Shown piece by piece: positions 33,782 to 45,167 of a stretch of DNA of 64,000 nucleotides. Position 1 is the stretch's first letter, and every line of letters begins with the position of its first letter. The position numbers and the translations under genes were made by a program. Origin of the DNA: Locusta migratoria (Eukaryota > Arthropoda > Insecta > Orthoptera > Acrididae); contig CM048744.1 of assembly GCA_026315105.1 (NCBI GenBank), positions 930,681,503-930,745,502 of the forward strand, written 5' to 3'. The notes under the pieces were generated by a model. It worked only from the letters and a program-made list of their open reading frames with translations. It did no database searches and had not been told where the DNA came from.

Positions 33782-34966
33782 GGTCAACACGGATTTAGAA
33801 AATATCGTTCATGCGAAACACAACTAGCTCTTTATTCACACGAAGTGGTGGGTGCTATCGACAAGGGTTTGCAAATCGATTCCGTATTTCTTGATTTCCA
33901 GAAGGCTTTTGACACCGTACCTCACAAACGGCTTTTAATCAAATTGCGTGGTTATGGTATATCGCCCCAAATTTGCGATTGGATACGGGATTTACTGTCA
34001 GAGAAGACACAGTTCGTAGTAATCGACGGTAAGGCATCGACTAAAACAGAGATGATATTGGGTGTTCCACAGGGTAGTGTTATTGATCCTCTGCTATTCC
34101 TTATTTACATAAACGATTTAGGGGAAAATCTAAGTAGCTCTCTTAGGTTGTTTGCAGATGACGCCGTCATTTACCGTCTAGTGCAATCATCTGAAGATCA
34201 AAACCAACTGCAGAACGATCTGAATAAGATATCGCTATGGTGTAAAAATTGGCAATTGACTCTAAATAATAAGAAGTGTGAAGTCGTCCAGATGAGTACG
34301 AAAAGAAATCCGTTAAACTTTGTTTACAAGATAAATCAAACGAAAGTAAAGGCCGTAAACTCCACAAAATACCTAGGAATTACTATTTCTTCAGGCTTAA
34401 ATTGGAAGGAACACGTAGATAATATCGTGGGAAAGGCGAACCAGAGACTGCGTTTTATTGGCAGAACCCTTAAAACATGCAACAGAACTACAAAAGGAAT
34501 TGTAAACACTACGCTGGGCCGTCCATTTTTGGAGTACTGCAGCCCAGTGTGGGATCCTTATCAGGTGGGTTTGACGGAGGACATCGAAAGAATCCAAAGA
34601 AGGGCAGCTCGTTACGTATTGTCACGATACAGAGGAGACAACGTTCCGGAAATGATACAGGATCTGGGGATGGGAATCATTACAACAACGGCGCTTATCG
34701 CTGCGGCGTGGTCTACTTGCGAAACTCCAATCGCCAACATTCTCCTCCGAATGCGAAAATATATTGTTGACTCCCACTTACGTAAGTAAAAATGATCATC
34801 AGAATAAAATACGAGAAATCAGAGCTTGAACAGAGAGATTCATGTGTCTTTTCTTCTCGCACGCTATTCTAGAATGGAATGGGAGATAAATAGTATAATG
34901 GTGGTTCGATAAACCCTCTGACAGGCATTTAAATGTGATTTGCAGAGTATTCCATGTAGATGTAGA
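33782..34966 (+). mobile_element. Jockey-like LINE, best-preserved copy
   Basis: 5'-truncated copy that starts within the reverse transcriptase at GQHGFRKYRSCETQLAL (33782-33829), preceded at once by a TAA outside the homology. It runs through the ORF at 33845-34789 into a 3' UTR (GGTTCGATAAACCCTCTGAC) ending in TGTAGATGTA near 34965. No TSD is obvious. Two decayed relatives lie at 1261 and 9674. Confidence 0.9.
33845..34789 (+). CDS. LINE reverse transcriptase, partial
   Basis: Longest open frame in the window (314 codons). It would copy LINE RNA into DNA at a nicked target. Visible motifs: FLDFQKAFDTVPH (residues 15-27, with the first catalytic aspartate), GVPQGSVIDPLLFLIYIND (73-91), the catalytic FADD (103-106) and TKYLGITIS. 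The frame continues upstream without a stop to 33782, so the nominal start is only a convenience. Near 34666 an extra G in GGGGATGGG shifts the frame: relatives read DLGWESLQQRRL where this one reads DLGMGIITTTALI, so the last ~38 residues are out of frame. There is no endonuclease domain. Not functional, but little decayed. Confidence 0.9.
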   Translation: MVGAIDKGLQIDSVFLDFQKAFDTVPHKRLLIKLRGYGISPQICDWIRDLLSEKTQFVVIDGKASTKTEMILGVPQGSVIDPLLFLIYINDLGENLSSSLRLFADDAVIYRLVQSSEDQNQLQNDLNKISLWCKNWQLTLNNKKCEVVQMSTKRNPLNFVYKINQTKVKAVNSTKYLGITISSGLNWKEHVDNIVGKANQRLRFIGRTLKTCNRTTKGIVNTTLGRPFLEYCSPVWDPYQVGLTEDIERIQRRAARYVLSRYRGDNVPEMIQDLGMGIITTTALIAAAWSTCETPIANILLRMRKYIVDSHLRK

Positions 34967-35889
34967 GCGCAGCTCCTAAGTGGGAGGTGAGAACAATCCG
35001 GCCGTGCCTATTGTGCAGAGCAGAAGTGTTTCCCCGCGTCCCCCCTCGAACCCGGAGCCACGGGTGCTGTGCGCTGGGTCCCGTTAGCAGGGACACAGCT
35101 GAGCGCCTGAGAACCGGGACACAGTCCACGGCTGTGCTCCACACGCGGCGACCAGCCGTCTCACCGGTACACACGCGACCGCCACGCCAAAGGTGTGACT
35201 CGTTGGTACGTACACAAGTGACTCGCATTAAATTTTCATTGTTGCTTTTTATATTTACAATTTAGATAGCATGGAAAACAAACTGAATGAACAACAGCGA
35301 CACACATCAAAGAAACAAAATACCGTATGAAAGTTGAAGAAAACATCGAAATTTTACTGAAAATATGTAACAATATGAATATCGTGGAGGAAACGGAGGT
35401 CTTTAAATATGGTGATAATGTGCTGAACGAGATAACGGAATTCAATTTCTTCAAGTCTTAAGGCAGCGCTAACAACAGTTTTGAGATGTGCCAGAGTCAA
35501 ATAGAAAACTATCAGACAGTCAACATCGAGAATATCGCTGCAAATACGAAAATGGGCAGCTATGGCAATGGAATCTAAACGTATTTTAATTTTTGTTCTA
35601 GTAACATATTGTAGCAACAGTATTTGAATTTGGCAAGAAACTAAATATAAACATCTATTGCTGGCACCCTCAGACAACTTAAAGTTCGCCATCCAGCTGG
35701 TATAGAGATCGATGAATATCGATTATAATTAAAAATTTCGGCGCCTGTTGTGTCGGATAGGTTCAAAAGAACAGACGTCGCTATTTGATACTGCAGCTGT
35801 TGCAAATATAGATTTTAACTTGGGTTTCTCAGGCTCAATTGCTAGTAGACGTTGTAAACATACAAAAGGGACATATGAAAATAAGTCGT
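34967..35889. other. No gene recognised
   Basis: 34990-35200 is GC-rich with opposed open frames; the rest is AT-rich. The minus frame at 35354-35692 has no domain. Confidence 0.5.
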
Positions 35890-35961
35890 GGGCCCAGGAT
35901 TCGAACCCGGGCTCCTCTTCTTATAGGCAGTTGCGCTAGACCTCTGCACCACGACCCAAAC
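35887..35961 (-). mobile_element. tRNA-like sequence
   Basis: The minus strand reads GTCGTGGTGCAGAGGTCTAG, then AGCCCGGGTTCGAATCCTGG, then GCCCACGAC. The 7-bp acceptor-like ends GTCGTGG and CCACGAC pair perfectly and the T-arm is good. Two extra bases precede the 3' acceptor strand, and the anticodon arm is poor. More likely a SINE head or pseudogene than a working tRNA. Confidence 0.5.
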
Positions 35962-37984
35962 TTGCGAATATCCGGAAAAAAGTAGTATTTTGTATAATAC
36001 AACGTTTTGTACAGACACCGTTCATTAACCTGACACATTCCACATCATTACGAAGTGTTGTAGTCATGATCACAGACAAATATATACAGACGGGAAACCT
36101 CCGTAAGGGCCCGGTCCCACGCTCAGTGGTGCGGGGCGGGGCAGGGGGTGCTGAAGCAGTTCCGTAAGATGTCCCATGATGGTGCTGCGGTCAGAAGCCG
36201 CCCTTTGAAACTGGCCAGAGCCAACGCTGTACTGGAGTCAAAAGGGACGCTAGACTTAACTACATGACTGTGTCCAGCTCCATTATGCACTGGTTAAAGG
36301 TATTGTATTGAAACCGATCATCTGTTTAATGACTCTAATAAGAGCAGTGTATCTTGAGAAAATTGGAATTATGATCATGAGACCATACTATTTACCGCGC
36401 GAAACATAGCTTTGCCTGTCCCTTTCGAAAGCTCAGCGTTGAACGGTGAGCTTTGAGGGGTCGGACGACCATGTCCGCAGAACGCGTGCAGAGATAATAT
36501 TTTAAAGCTTTTTGGGAAGCGGCTTGCGCCTGGAATGCTGGTTACGAAACGCGGCGACGCCTTGGGATGGCTTCGCTTTCGTAAGCGTCGACCACGGGAC
36601 TGCTGTGCCACGTCCGCCGGGACACGAGCTCTTCCCGCTCAGCATCCCACTGTCGACCGATCGATCTGTCACCCAGGAACACAGCTGTTTTAAGCACCCA
36701 GTGGTCTTACTTAAGGCCACTGAATTATAGACACCTAGCGAAGATTTGTATACTTCATAAATGTATTCTGTTATTGCTAAGGAAAGTAAGGCCTGCTTGA
36801 CTAAGCAAGAACTAGCGGATTCGTAATCTATCTGCCCGCCTCTCAACTGCGACGATGTGTTCCTTCAATTCGAATTTGTAGGGTTACCAAACACTTCCGT
36901 AGTACTGAAGGTTATTTCACATCAGTAGTCTTGCCGTAAGCGGTGTATCCATAGAAGTATGCAAAAATTTAACGGACAGAGTGACTCAATTTTAGGTGGG
37001 AATACTGGATACGAGAAGCCGGCTTAAGGAACTAGGGAAGTACATTTGTCAATCGCTTTGTCTCATATTAATGTTCTCCATTTATTTACAACTAACATGC
37101 GTACAAGTTTACACGATCTGTGCTGATTAGTTAAAGAATAAACGTTTATTTCCTGCAAGGAAACAATGAGGGCGAACCTAATTAATTGGAAGTAATGATG
37201 CAGGTTTTGTTTACCTCTTCATAAGTGTGCTTTGTTGTATTTACATTGTCCCGTGACGAATTGCTATGAATTAATGACAGACCCATTCATTAGTTAGTGT
37301 TAGTCAGAGAAAAGTACAAGACAATACAATGAAGCGGTACCAGTACAGATACACAGAACTCACGTCCACCTTCTCCTATGCCGTGGCCTGTATCCCGTTG
37401 ATTATTTCCAGTGAGGATACCTTAAGTCACTTGTGCATAAGACCCTAGTGGATACGGAGACGGAATTAGTTGCCAGAATTGCAGCTGCAAGTGATGTGAT
37501 TCGAAACACACCAGGGGTACTCGTCAGCTTACGTCAGAAGCCTGTTCGCCAATGTCATGCTTGCAGAGCGGTTTATTGTTCTGAGTTTCAGCACATATTT
37601 TAAGATACGCCGCAAACAGTACTTTCATTGCGTCAATGATGACATTTACAGTTAACTGTAACTAAGGTAAAAAAAATGTACTCATAAATGTGGTAGTATT
37701 CCTAGTCTCTCTTTAATCTAGCTCCTGCGAACCCAGGTTCCCTGTCTCAAATTATTCAGTGGAGCATCCTCTATGTCGTGTTAAATATTTGCACGCTGTT
37801 ACGAAGACATCGTGTAGATGATCTATACTTTCCGAGAATTCTCACAAACTGATGTCGACTAGTATCCAGCTCATAAGGCAACTGGAGATCAGAAATCTGT
37901 CAGGCACTAATACGTAAACTATTCAAATTTAAGTAGTCATTTATTGATGTTTGACATCATGGGGGAAAACAGAGATTTTTGATA
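35962..37984. other. No gene recognised
   Basis: Longest stretch without a recognised element. Opposed frames at 36375-36846 share a GC-rich patch and have no domain. Confidence 0.45.
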
Positions 37985-38085
37985 AATTTATTAAAAATAA
38001 TGTCTAGATTACACAATTTTTATTATTTACATTGACAGGCTTTGATATGGGTACAGGTCATCTTCAGACCCTGTCTCTATAAGTT
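37985..38085 (-). repeat. Dispersed repeat with CTGAAGATGACC motif
   Basis: The minus strand reads GGTCTGAAGATGACCTGTAC, CCATATCAAAGCCTGTCAAT, then a TAAATAATAAAAATTGTG tail. In layout it resembles the hammerhead-like locus at 32979, but the GAAAC half is degraded (CAAAGC). Confidence 0.45.
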
Positions 38086-38314
38086 AGTGTTGCAAATGAT
38101 GGGCGGGTCCGAACAACACTTGCAGACAGCACAATTAACTGCACGAACTTCTTGCTCTACGTTTGTTCATTAATTTGTTATAATGCATGGTTTAGTTCGC
38201 TCTCGTCTTTGCAGTGTACCAGTGATTCAATCCCATTTCTGTCAAGCGAGGAATGTACCGTTTTAGATGCTTCACAGCTTTCCATTGCTTACATTTTGTT
38301 CGAACGATTTTTAA

Positions 38315-38505
38315 AAATTCAAATGTTTGTACAGCTTGTGGGACTACGGGGTCATCAGTCCCTAAACTTACAAACTACTTATGAACTAGCTAATCCTAAG
38401 GACGGCACAAATATCCATGCCCTAGGGGGGATTCGAACCCCCGACCGTAGTGGCCGTGCAGACCGTGACTGGAACGCCTCAGTCCCCTCGGCCACCGCGG
38501 CTGGC
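38315..38505 (-). mobile_element. SINE-1
   Basis: 12-bp TSD AACGATTTTTAA at 38303-38314 and 38506-38517. A few bases are missing from the conserved CTTAACTACGGGGTC segment. Confidence 0.95.
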
Positions 38506-38517
38506 AACGATTTTTAA

Positions 38518-39456
38518 GTACCCTACAATATGTCGGACAGCATAATGAAAACCGAAACCACTATTGTCAGATCACACGTGCATTGGATTAAGGACATATT
38601 TTATGCTGCTACAGGAATCATTTCTTCACTTTATTGCTCCCCTTCCCCTAATCCTCGCCCGCAACGTGTTTTGTAGCGTTTTGTTAAACAACTTTCCGAG
38701 GGTAAGTTGTAAATTATTTATCGAAGAGCCAACAAATAGCTGAAAGCAGCCGTACCAGAACTATGATCAGCACGTGGGCGTGAGAGGTAAATTAGCTTCA
38801 TGCTGGCGATAGGTTGTTTCAAACTGTTGCAAGAGCTGACAGCTGCTGTTCATCAGAAGATGATTGGCCAACAGTTTACGGCCCTTCACCGTGGTGTGTG
38901 CTGGAGGAAGTGTTTGCTGAACTTACGGCCGCTAGCTTTCACGTTATGCCCTGTCGTTGCTCATTACTGACGCCCGTCTCCACTCGGTTCCAGCAACAGC
39001 GGCGTGCCAGCTTTCGTTGCTCGGTGCTCTCTACACGCCCCCTGTAACAGAGAACAATGCGCCGCTACGCAAGCACGTAGGCTTCGGCGATTCGCGACGC
39101 TTTCTAAGAAGAACACGCTCCTCTGGTCGATTTGCTGAACTTCAACTCGGCGACACGATACGGCACGAATGGCAATCACTTCACGGATTTCTCCTCACGC
39201 GGGGAGCGGCGTTGCTCTTCTAAGTGGATCGCTGTTCGTATGTCGGGAACTGAAAGTGTGGATAACAGGATTTGGTAATAAAGTGAATACTACTTCAAAT
39301 GAGATTTTAATTACTATCATTTGTAAGAAGCGTGGTTTAAGTACAAGAACGAAACAAGGCTAGTCGGAGCGTCTGGTACGATACAGAGCAAGAACACTGT
39401 CAGAAGTTAAAACAAAGCACGTATTGTAAATAAATTAGTTTATTGTACTTCTCAGC
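38518..39456. other. No gene recognised
   Basis: 38930-39220 is GC-rich with overlapping frames on both strands and no domain. Confidence 0.5.
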
Positions 39457-39465
39457 TCCTCATTT

Positions 39466-39693
39466 TCAAAAAAAGGATCAGTGTTTAACATCTCGTTCCC
39501 GTCGACAACGTGGTCATTAGTGACAGACCTCACGCTCAGGTTTCGTTGAGGATTGGAAAGGAGCATCCCAGCATTTGCCTAGAGCGATTTAGGCAAATCA
39601 CGGAAAACCCCAACAAGTCTGGATGAAGGATGGAGAATTTGATCCATTCTCGATGAGACTCCAGGGTGACAGCCACTGCGCCACTTCTCTTGG
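39466..39693 (-). mobile_element. SINE-3, diverged
   Basis: The tail (GTCGACAACGTGGTCATTAG), body (GCATTTGCCTAGAGCGATTT) and head (GCGCCACTTCTCT region, minus strand) are all recognisable. Probable 9-bp TSD TCCTCATTT at 39457-39465 and 39694-39702. Confidence 0.82.
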
Positions 39694-39702
39694 TCCTCAT
39701 TT

Positions 39703-40839
39703 CGACATCTCATTCAGTCATTATCATATGATCTGAATACGCCGATATGCCACTCGTCAAAATAAGAGACCAGGCGAGGCATTCGGAATGAAAACGTATC
39801 AGGGAGAGAGCAAATCATCTAAACCCTTTAATGCATTAATTTGTATTTGAAGCTATAAAAATAATTATGATTAATGAACAGTGCGTATATACTGAGAAAA
39901 ATATTGGAAACATTCCTTAAAATTATTATGTACTACTAGCAACAAAAACTTCATAGCTGGTCAGCTATATAGTGCTATATATGATGTACCCTTTGTAGAA
40001 AATGTCACTATAATGCCTCTGATCTTTCCAGAAAGTAACTCATGATGCAACAATAGTATGTGATTGACTACTTTCCTATAACAAAGGAGGAATACTGAAG
40101 TAAACAAACGCATATGTTAGGAGTAACTCAATGCAGCTAACTGTCGAGATGACTGAGTAGCACTCTGCAATTTATAATTTCTAAGACGAGCTACTAGCAT
40201 ATGTAACACTATGTATAAAAGCAGATACAAGTGAATTTGTGCTAAAAAGTTGATCAGTTTGAGAGATAATGGAAAAATAAGGTATGTAGCTGATCAGCTA
40301 CACTATGCATTTAAGGGTTAATGGTAACTCTAACCCAGCCATCGCTCTATTCTTCTGGCACGAGATGAAAAATACTAAATTCTTAATTTCTTCCTTTTTT
40401 TCGGCAAATAGTGCCACAAATTTCTTTTCCTCCCGAGTTCGATCCAGTAGCTCTGTACTACGCGACCTACATATTTAACAAAACTTCTTCGCATATTAGA
40501 ACTACATGCCTACCGTTACTTAACCCGGAACCTTCGCCTTTAGCGGACAAGTGCTCTGACGACAGATTCCCTAGCACGACTCACGATACGTCCTCACAAC
40601 TTAACTTCCGCCTCTTATCCTCCATCACAGAGTTGTTTTGCATTCCTTGCGCAACTAGGCTCTTGCAGAGCGATAACTCGAGGTCGTAACTTAAATACGT
40701 AGTGATGCTCGTTTCAAAGTATTCCGTTCACAATTACGACATGAAAAATATTATCCGCTAATGACTCACGAAGGCGGCAGATGTGCCCGGAAGGTGCAGA
40801 GATCTACCTAACAATGTATGAAATACACTTCACTAAATG
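39703..40839. other. No gene recognised
   Basis: AT-rich. A tRNA-like remnant (CCGGAACCTTCGCCTTTAGC) at 40521-40566 resembles the head at 30345. The frame at 40411-40689 spans it and is not a gene. Confidence 0.5.
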
Positions 40840-40961
40840 GACCCGTGCTGCGGTGTGCGTGGCCGTTCGCCATCGGAGGTTCGGGTCCTCCCTCGGGTAT
40901 AGGTGTATATGTTGTCCTTAGGTTAGTTTAACTTAAAGTAAGTTGTAAGCTAGGGTCTAAT
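40840..40961 (+). mobile_element. SINE-B, 3'-truncated
   Basis: B-box arm GGAGGTTCGGGTCCTCCCTC, then GTTGTCCTTAGGTTAGTTTA and GTAAGCTAGGGTCTAAT. It stops where a SINE-1 of opposite orientation begins. Confidence 0.75.
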
Positions 40962-40962
40962 A

Positions 40963-41154
40963 CAAAATGTTTGTATAGCTTACGGGACTTAACTACGGGG
41001 TCATCAGTCCCTAAACTTACAAACTACTTATGAACTAACTACTACTAAGGATGGCACAAATATCCATGCCCGAGGAGGGATTCGAACCCCCGAGCGTAGT
41101 GGCCGTGCAGACCGTGACTGGAGCGCCTCAGTCCCCTCGGCCACCGCGGCCGGC
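40963..41154 (-). mobile_element. SINE-1 abutting a SINE-B
   Basis: Complete. Its tail meets the shared tail region of the neighbouring SINE-B, in opposite orientation. No TSD was seen, so an event between similar tails may have replaced the original junction. Confidence 0.9.
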
Positions 41155-41336
41155 TTTTAAACAGTACCACATTTTGAAACTTCTGTTTTTATCGGCATTG
41201 TTCAACGTCTACGTTTTACTTCCATACAAGGATAGACACCGGACAAATACTCGTACAAAGTAAGAAGTAAATTGTGTATGTTTCTCATAAACGCTTTTAT
41301 TTTTGTTACGAATAAGCAGTTTAGGTCGTCTCTACA

Positions 41337-41471
41337 CCGCTGCGTGGTCGCGCCTAAGGTTCGAGTCCTCCCTCGTGCATGGGTGCATGTGTGTTGTTTT
41401 TAATGTGAGTTAAAGTAGTGGGTCAGTGTAGGGACCGATGACCTAAGCAGTTCGGTCCCTTACGTTTACAG
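41337..41471 (+). mobile_element. SINE-B, 5'-truncated
   Basis: CTAAGGTTCGAGTCCTCCCT B-box arm, TGTGTGTTGTTTTTAATGTG, GGGACCGATGACCTAAGCAG, TTCGGTCCCTTACGTTTACA. Confidence 0.75.
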
Positions 41472-42400
41472 CATGGTATATCGCGTATTCGATCGTAATC
41501 TCTTTAACGAAGTATGACCGAATAAATGGTCTCTAGCATGGAATGCAAGCCTTTCCGGACAGGAGTTCCGTATCCTCTCGTCGATCAATGCATAGAGTTT
41601 GTAAAAGGTTGAATAAGAATCACCTTGTATATACAGCATTTTACTGTGTTACAATAGTTTTAGCACATTTACCTCACTTTCTGAATTTGTGTACAGGAGG
41701 ATTCATACCTGAGGAGCAATGAAAATTGCGACACTGAAGCTAGTCAATTTATGGATGTATATAATTTATTCGCCGGGATACAGATGTTAAGATAAATTCG
41801 CTACGAACATCTAACAAGTCACACCACCTTAGAAATCTTCTCAGACAGTGACGCATCCGGAAAGACTCATCAGAAAATCCCGGTGCCCGATATAGGCCCG
41901 ACGCACGTATATGGAAGCGTCAGCGTATTCTCCGGATCGGGTAAACCTAAGGCCACATAAATAGCCAGACTTCCTGTGGACCGACAACTGCGTGTAAACA
42001 GAGCCCGGAGCGCGGCAGTCGGAATGTCGGCCCGTATGTGGCGGCTGTCTGGGAGGGGGGAGTTAACAGATCGCCGGGCCAGCAATCCTCCTCCTGGAGA
42101 CAGAAACATACCCGCGTCGAAGGAGTGATGGCGCTCACTGCGGCAGTTAGTGTGGAAACGGGCGCCATGTCGCACCGAACACAACACACTCTCCCGTTCG
42201 CTCATGCTTTCACAATGCTTCAGAACGGAAGCAGATAAGCTTTAGCCATTCTCTGGGTAAGTAGTGGTGAGAGAAAAAATAATAATAATAAAAAGAATGA
42301 CGTGTAACATGCAAATTTGCTTTCAATGGGCAGCAAAGTCGTGTTTATTTTCTCGGTTTGCTTTGAGACAGTCATTGTGTAAGTACTTAACTATTTATCA
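41472..42400. other. No gene recognised
   Basis: 41870-42200 is GC-rich with three overlapping frames on both strands. No domain is visible. Confidence 0.5.
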
Positions 42401-42401
42401 C

Positions 42402-42460
42402 AGCCATTCCCAACTTGTGGTCCACGAACTACAAGTGGTCCACAAGGAGTAAAACACGGC
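42402..42460 (+). mobile_element. hAT terminal fragment
   Basis: CAGCCATTCCCAACTTGTGG, then TCCACGAACTACAAGTGGTC. CAGNNNTTCCCAAC followed by a TGGTCCRC palindrome is a common hAT end. No other part was seen. Confidence 0.4.
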
Positions 42461-42556
42461 CTGCTTTATGCCGCGGTGAAGTGGCCGAGCGCTTCAAGGC
42501 GCTTTGCTCCGGAGCGCGTAGTTGCTCGCCGTCTAAGGTATGAGTCCTCCCTCAGA

Positions 42557-42560
<4 letters not shown>

Positions 42561-42621
<61 letters not shown>
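42561..42621. repeat. (TG)n microsatellite, left copy
   Basis: About 30 TG repeats, left boundary of the LINE insertion. Confidence 0.97.
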
Positions 42622-42623
<2 letters not shown>

Positions 42624-42943
42624 ATGGTTTTAAGGCGCAAAACTGCTGAGGTTATAAGCGCCCAAATCAGAACAAAGTTAAAAAGCTAACGAGAAAGGCA
42701 AAGACAAAAGGTGAAGGCTCTGTGTGTTTCGTCAACTTTCTAAAAGGAATAGGTTAAAAACCAGGCAAACCCGAAATGGCCGTATCACCCTGCTGGGTAA
42801 GTTAAATTTCACTTGCCAAATTCCTATGGTGGATAAAAAGTAAAACGCCTGTCATCTGCTAAGATATCAGGCAACTCGGATGAAAAACGCAGACTCTGGC
42901 GTTCAAAAATGGACATTCCACCAGAAGATGGCGTACAGTCAAG

Positions 42944-42945
<2 letters not shown>
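42622..42945 (-). mobile_element. I-like LINE 3' fragment
   Basis: On the minus strand, VRHLLVECPFLNARVCVF is broken by frameshifts. This is the C-terminal Cys/His region seen at 51893-52219 (VNHILVQCPFFNRLRHD). The 3' end reads CAGTTTTGCGCCTTAAAACC, matching AGTTTTGCGCCCTAATAATA at the end of the copy at 51798. Confidence 0.75.

Positions 42946-43001
<56 letters not shown>
42946..43001. repeat. (TG)n microsatellite, right copy
   Basis: About 28 TG repeats, right boundary of the LINE insertion. Confidence 0.97.
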
Positions 43002-43002
<1 letters not shown>

Positions 43003-43055
43003 ATCCTTACGTTCTTCTAACAAGTTTGTAAGAAGTTAAATCCCATTTGTTTACC

Positions 43056-43689
43056 CACATTTGATTTGGTTTTGCAGTACAAATAACATAATAATAAAAA
43101 ATCAAAATAAATAAAATTTTCATTAATTTCTTACGTGGTCAAACAATCATTTAATGTTCTACTACAAGTTTTATGTTTAAGAGTACTGTTAATAGATATT
43201 TTTAAGTTTCACGGATATGTAAAAAAAAGTTTTGCTAAAGGTTATTTTAAATTGACACAGTTTACTTTTCTTGTACCTTGTGTCCCCTGCTCACAACAAT
43301 TGACTCAAAGTGGTTCATGGTCTAAAAATGTGCGGAGCCACTGGAATTTAGCGAAACTGCTAAGTGATATGCCAACTCCTCCGTGGATTACAGAGTACAC
43401 TAACAAATTTTGTTTTAATCATTCAGGATGAAGTTTCGATGCAGAAAGTGTTCGCAATTATCTACCAAAACCATCAGACTGATGTTGGAAGCACTTGTTA
43501 CCGTCTGCGGACTCAATTAAGGACGTCGATTGTATATTATATATACGCGCGAAGAAGAGTTAGTGGTCATCTACTTTTTACCACAGATGCGGTAATAAAC
43601 GTTCGACATAGTACGGGAATCCGAAATGGAGAGTATAGAAAAGCACAGCGTGGTGTGCGACTTGTGAGAATTCAAGGCTGCTTGGTGGT
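43056..43689. other. No gene recognised
   Basis: AT-rich. The frames at 43135-43431 and 43364-43792 have no domain; the second runs into a tRNA-like repeat. Confidence 0.5.
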
Positions 43690-43800
43690 GAGTGTGGGCA
43701 GCCAAGCGGTTAAGGCTACCGATGGCCCGAAGCGGGAGACCCGGATTCGAATCCCGGGCCGGCTAACATTTTCACTTGTCGCCATTGAGTAATTTCAGTG
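43690..43800 (+). mobile_element. tRNA-like SINE head
   Basis: GGCAGCCAAGCGGTTAAGGC is an A-box region, and GACCCGGATTCGAATCCCGG is a near-perfect T-arm and B box, followed by GCCGGCTAACATTTTCACTT. The acceptor ends do not pair, so it is not a tRNA gene. Confidence 0.6.
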
Positions 43801-43886
43801 CTCTAGTGCAGCTAAAGTCATACCTTTCGTTCCTCATCCCTCTTCCTTCCTGTTGCATCTATACAATGATGCACACTATTTGGCAA

Positions 43887-44860
43887 GTATAAGGCGACCA
43901 ACCGTCCCGGATTCTGCGGGACCGTCCCGCATTGGAAAACTTCATAAAAGTGTCCCGCAAAATGCCTAACTTGTCCCGCATCCCGACCGTAGATTATTCG
44001 CACGTATCGTAAGCATTACGAATCAGAATATGAAGATTTATGACAGTGATTATCTGCAGTACTTTTGTTGTCTAGAAAAGAATATTTAAAACGACTAGGT
44101 GAAAACCTGTAGCTGTTAGCGCGGAGTGACCACTCTTAATTCTCTGAGATTGATAACGATCTCAGTAACAATAGGTTCCAAACGAAACGTTTCGGGAGAC
44201 GCCGAAGTACAACGGACGGTTTTTTTAGGTTGCAAGTCAGTCCGCGCGGTGACTCGACATTGTTGATTTGTGTTTGCGTGCTTCGCCGGGTTCCGTGAAT
44301 AGATTTCTTTGTTTTACTTAGTAATGCCGCCGGCTATTACAAAAATTGATTTAAAAAAAATGTCAAATGACCAAGGACTTGCAAAAGGGGTTACCTTTTT
44401 TTACAGAAGTGTACACCACTTTCATAAGTGCGATGCAAAACGTGTAATGAGGCGTTCTCAGTTGCTCAGGGCAGTAAACATGTCATTTAACATCTGAAAA
44501 AGATAAAAGGGCTCAGACCGCCACAGATACATCATCACTCTCAACTTATTTCGTCCAGGAAAACTACGCTGCCTAAGAAGAACGTGTAAGAACCGAAGAT
44601 TTGTGGGCTTTCCACAATGTAAGTCACTATCAGGCTTTTATATCGACGGAATTGCTTCGAAATTTGTTTCAAAAGAAGTTTCGTTGCGGGAAAACAAAGT
44701 GTGAAGCAGTAATAAAGAATGTGAAAGCTTCTTTTTCTTTAGCTAAGCTTCAGAGCAAAAGACTTTCCATTTATCATTATCTGTACAGACATTTCATATC
44801 ACAAAGACCTCAAAATATATCCAATATTAGTGGGGTACTTTCATCCAAAGAAGGGAATTA
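43887..44860 (+). pseudogene. Decayed hAT (ZBED-like) transposase
   Basis: A start at 44324 opens MPPAITKIDLKKMSNDQ and stops after 58 more codons or fewer. In shifted frames come TSSLSTYFVQENYAA, then LWAFHNVSHYQAFISTELLR and FRCGKTKCEAVIKNV. The spacing of STYF, W-x-F-H-x-V-x-H and CxRTKCEAIVxNV resembles a family of hAT-derived proteins in insects. Upstream (43887-43985) CCGTCCCGGATT and GTCCCGCAT repeats resemble a hAT terminus. The BED zinc finger is degraded. An autonomous element, or a host gene derived from one, could be the source. Confidence 0.5.
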
Positions 44861-45155
44861 ATGTAAAAATATTAGGTATCCTGAATTTCCCTGGTGAAAC
44901 TGCAGTTATTATATATCATTCTTCAACGGAAATTCTGGAAAATCAATGGGGGGGGGGAGAGAAAATCATGGGAATTCGTGAATAGTGTGTCAATAGAAAT
45001 TTTGGCGGAGTTCAACATGAATTACAAATGCAAAGCTTTCTTCAGACTTCATGAGAGAGAAAAAGAGATGGCGTGGGGTAGGCAGCGCATATTGCACACA
45101 GCTCCACAAACAGCAGATTTGTTACTAGTGGACATCGAATAAATTTTTACGAAGA
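44861..45155. other. Unassigned
   Basis: Contains a ten-G run near 44948. The frame at 44894-45142 has no domain. It may belong to the preceding hAT copy. Confidence 0.4.
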
Positions 45156-45167
45156 TTTATTCGTACT

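Larger units (their letters stand above)
42471..43055 (+). mobile_element. SINE-B split by a LINE fragment in its TG tract
   Basis: The head (GTGGCCGAGCGCTTCAAGGC, then GTATGAGTCCTCCCTCAGAC) leads into a TG repeat at 42561-42621. The matching SINE-B tail (CATCCTTACGTTCTTCTAAC, then TTGTAAGAAGTTAAATCCCA) resumes at 43002 after a second TG repeat (42946-43001). Between them lies a LINE fragment. Confidence 0.8.

Noticed and set aside
42561..43001. CRISPR-like alternation of repeat and spacer
   Set aside because: The two TG tracts are a microsatellite split by a LINE fragment. Nothing in the window has CRISPR repeat structure.
43690..43770. Functional tRNA-Ser
   Set aside because: Good A and B boxes but the acceptor ends do not pair and the variable arm is wrong.
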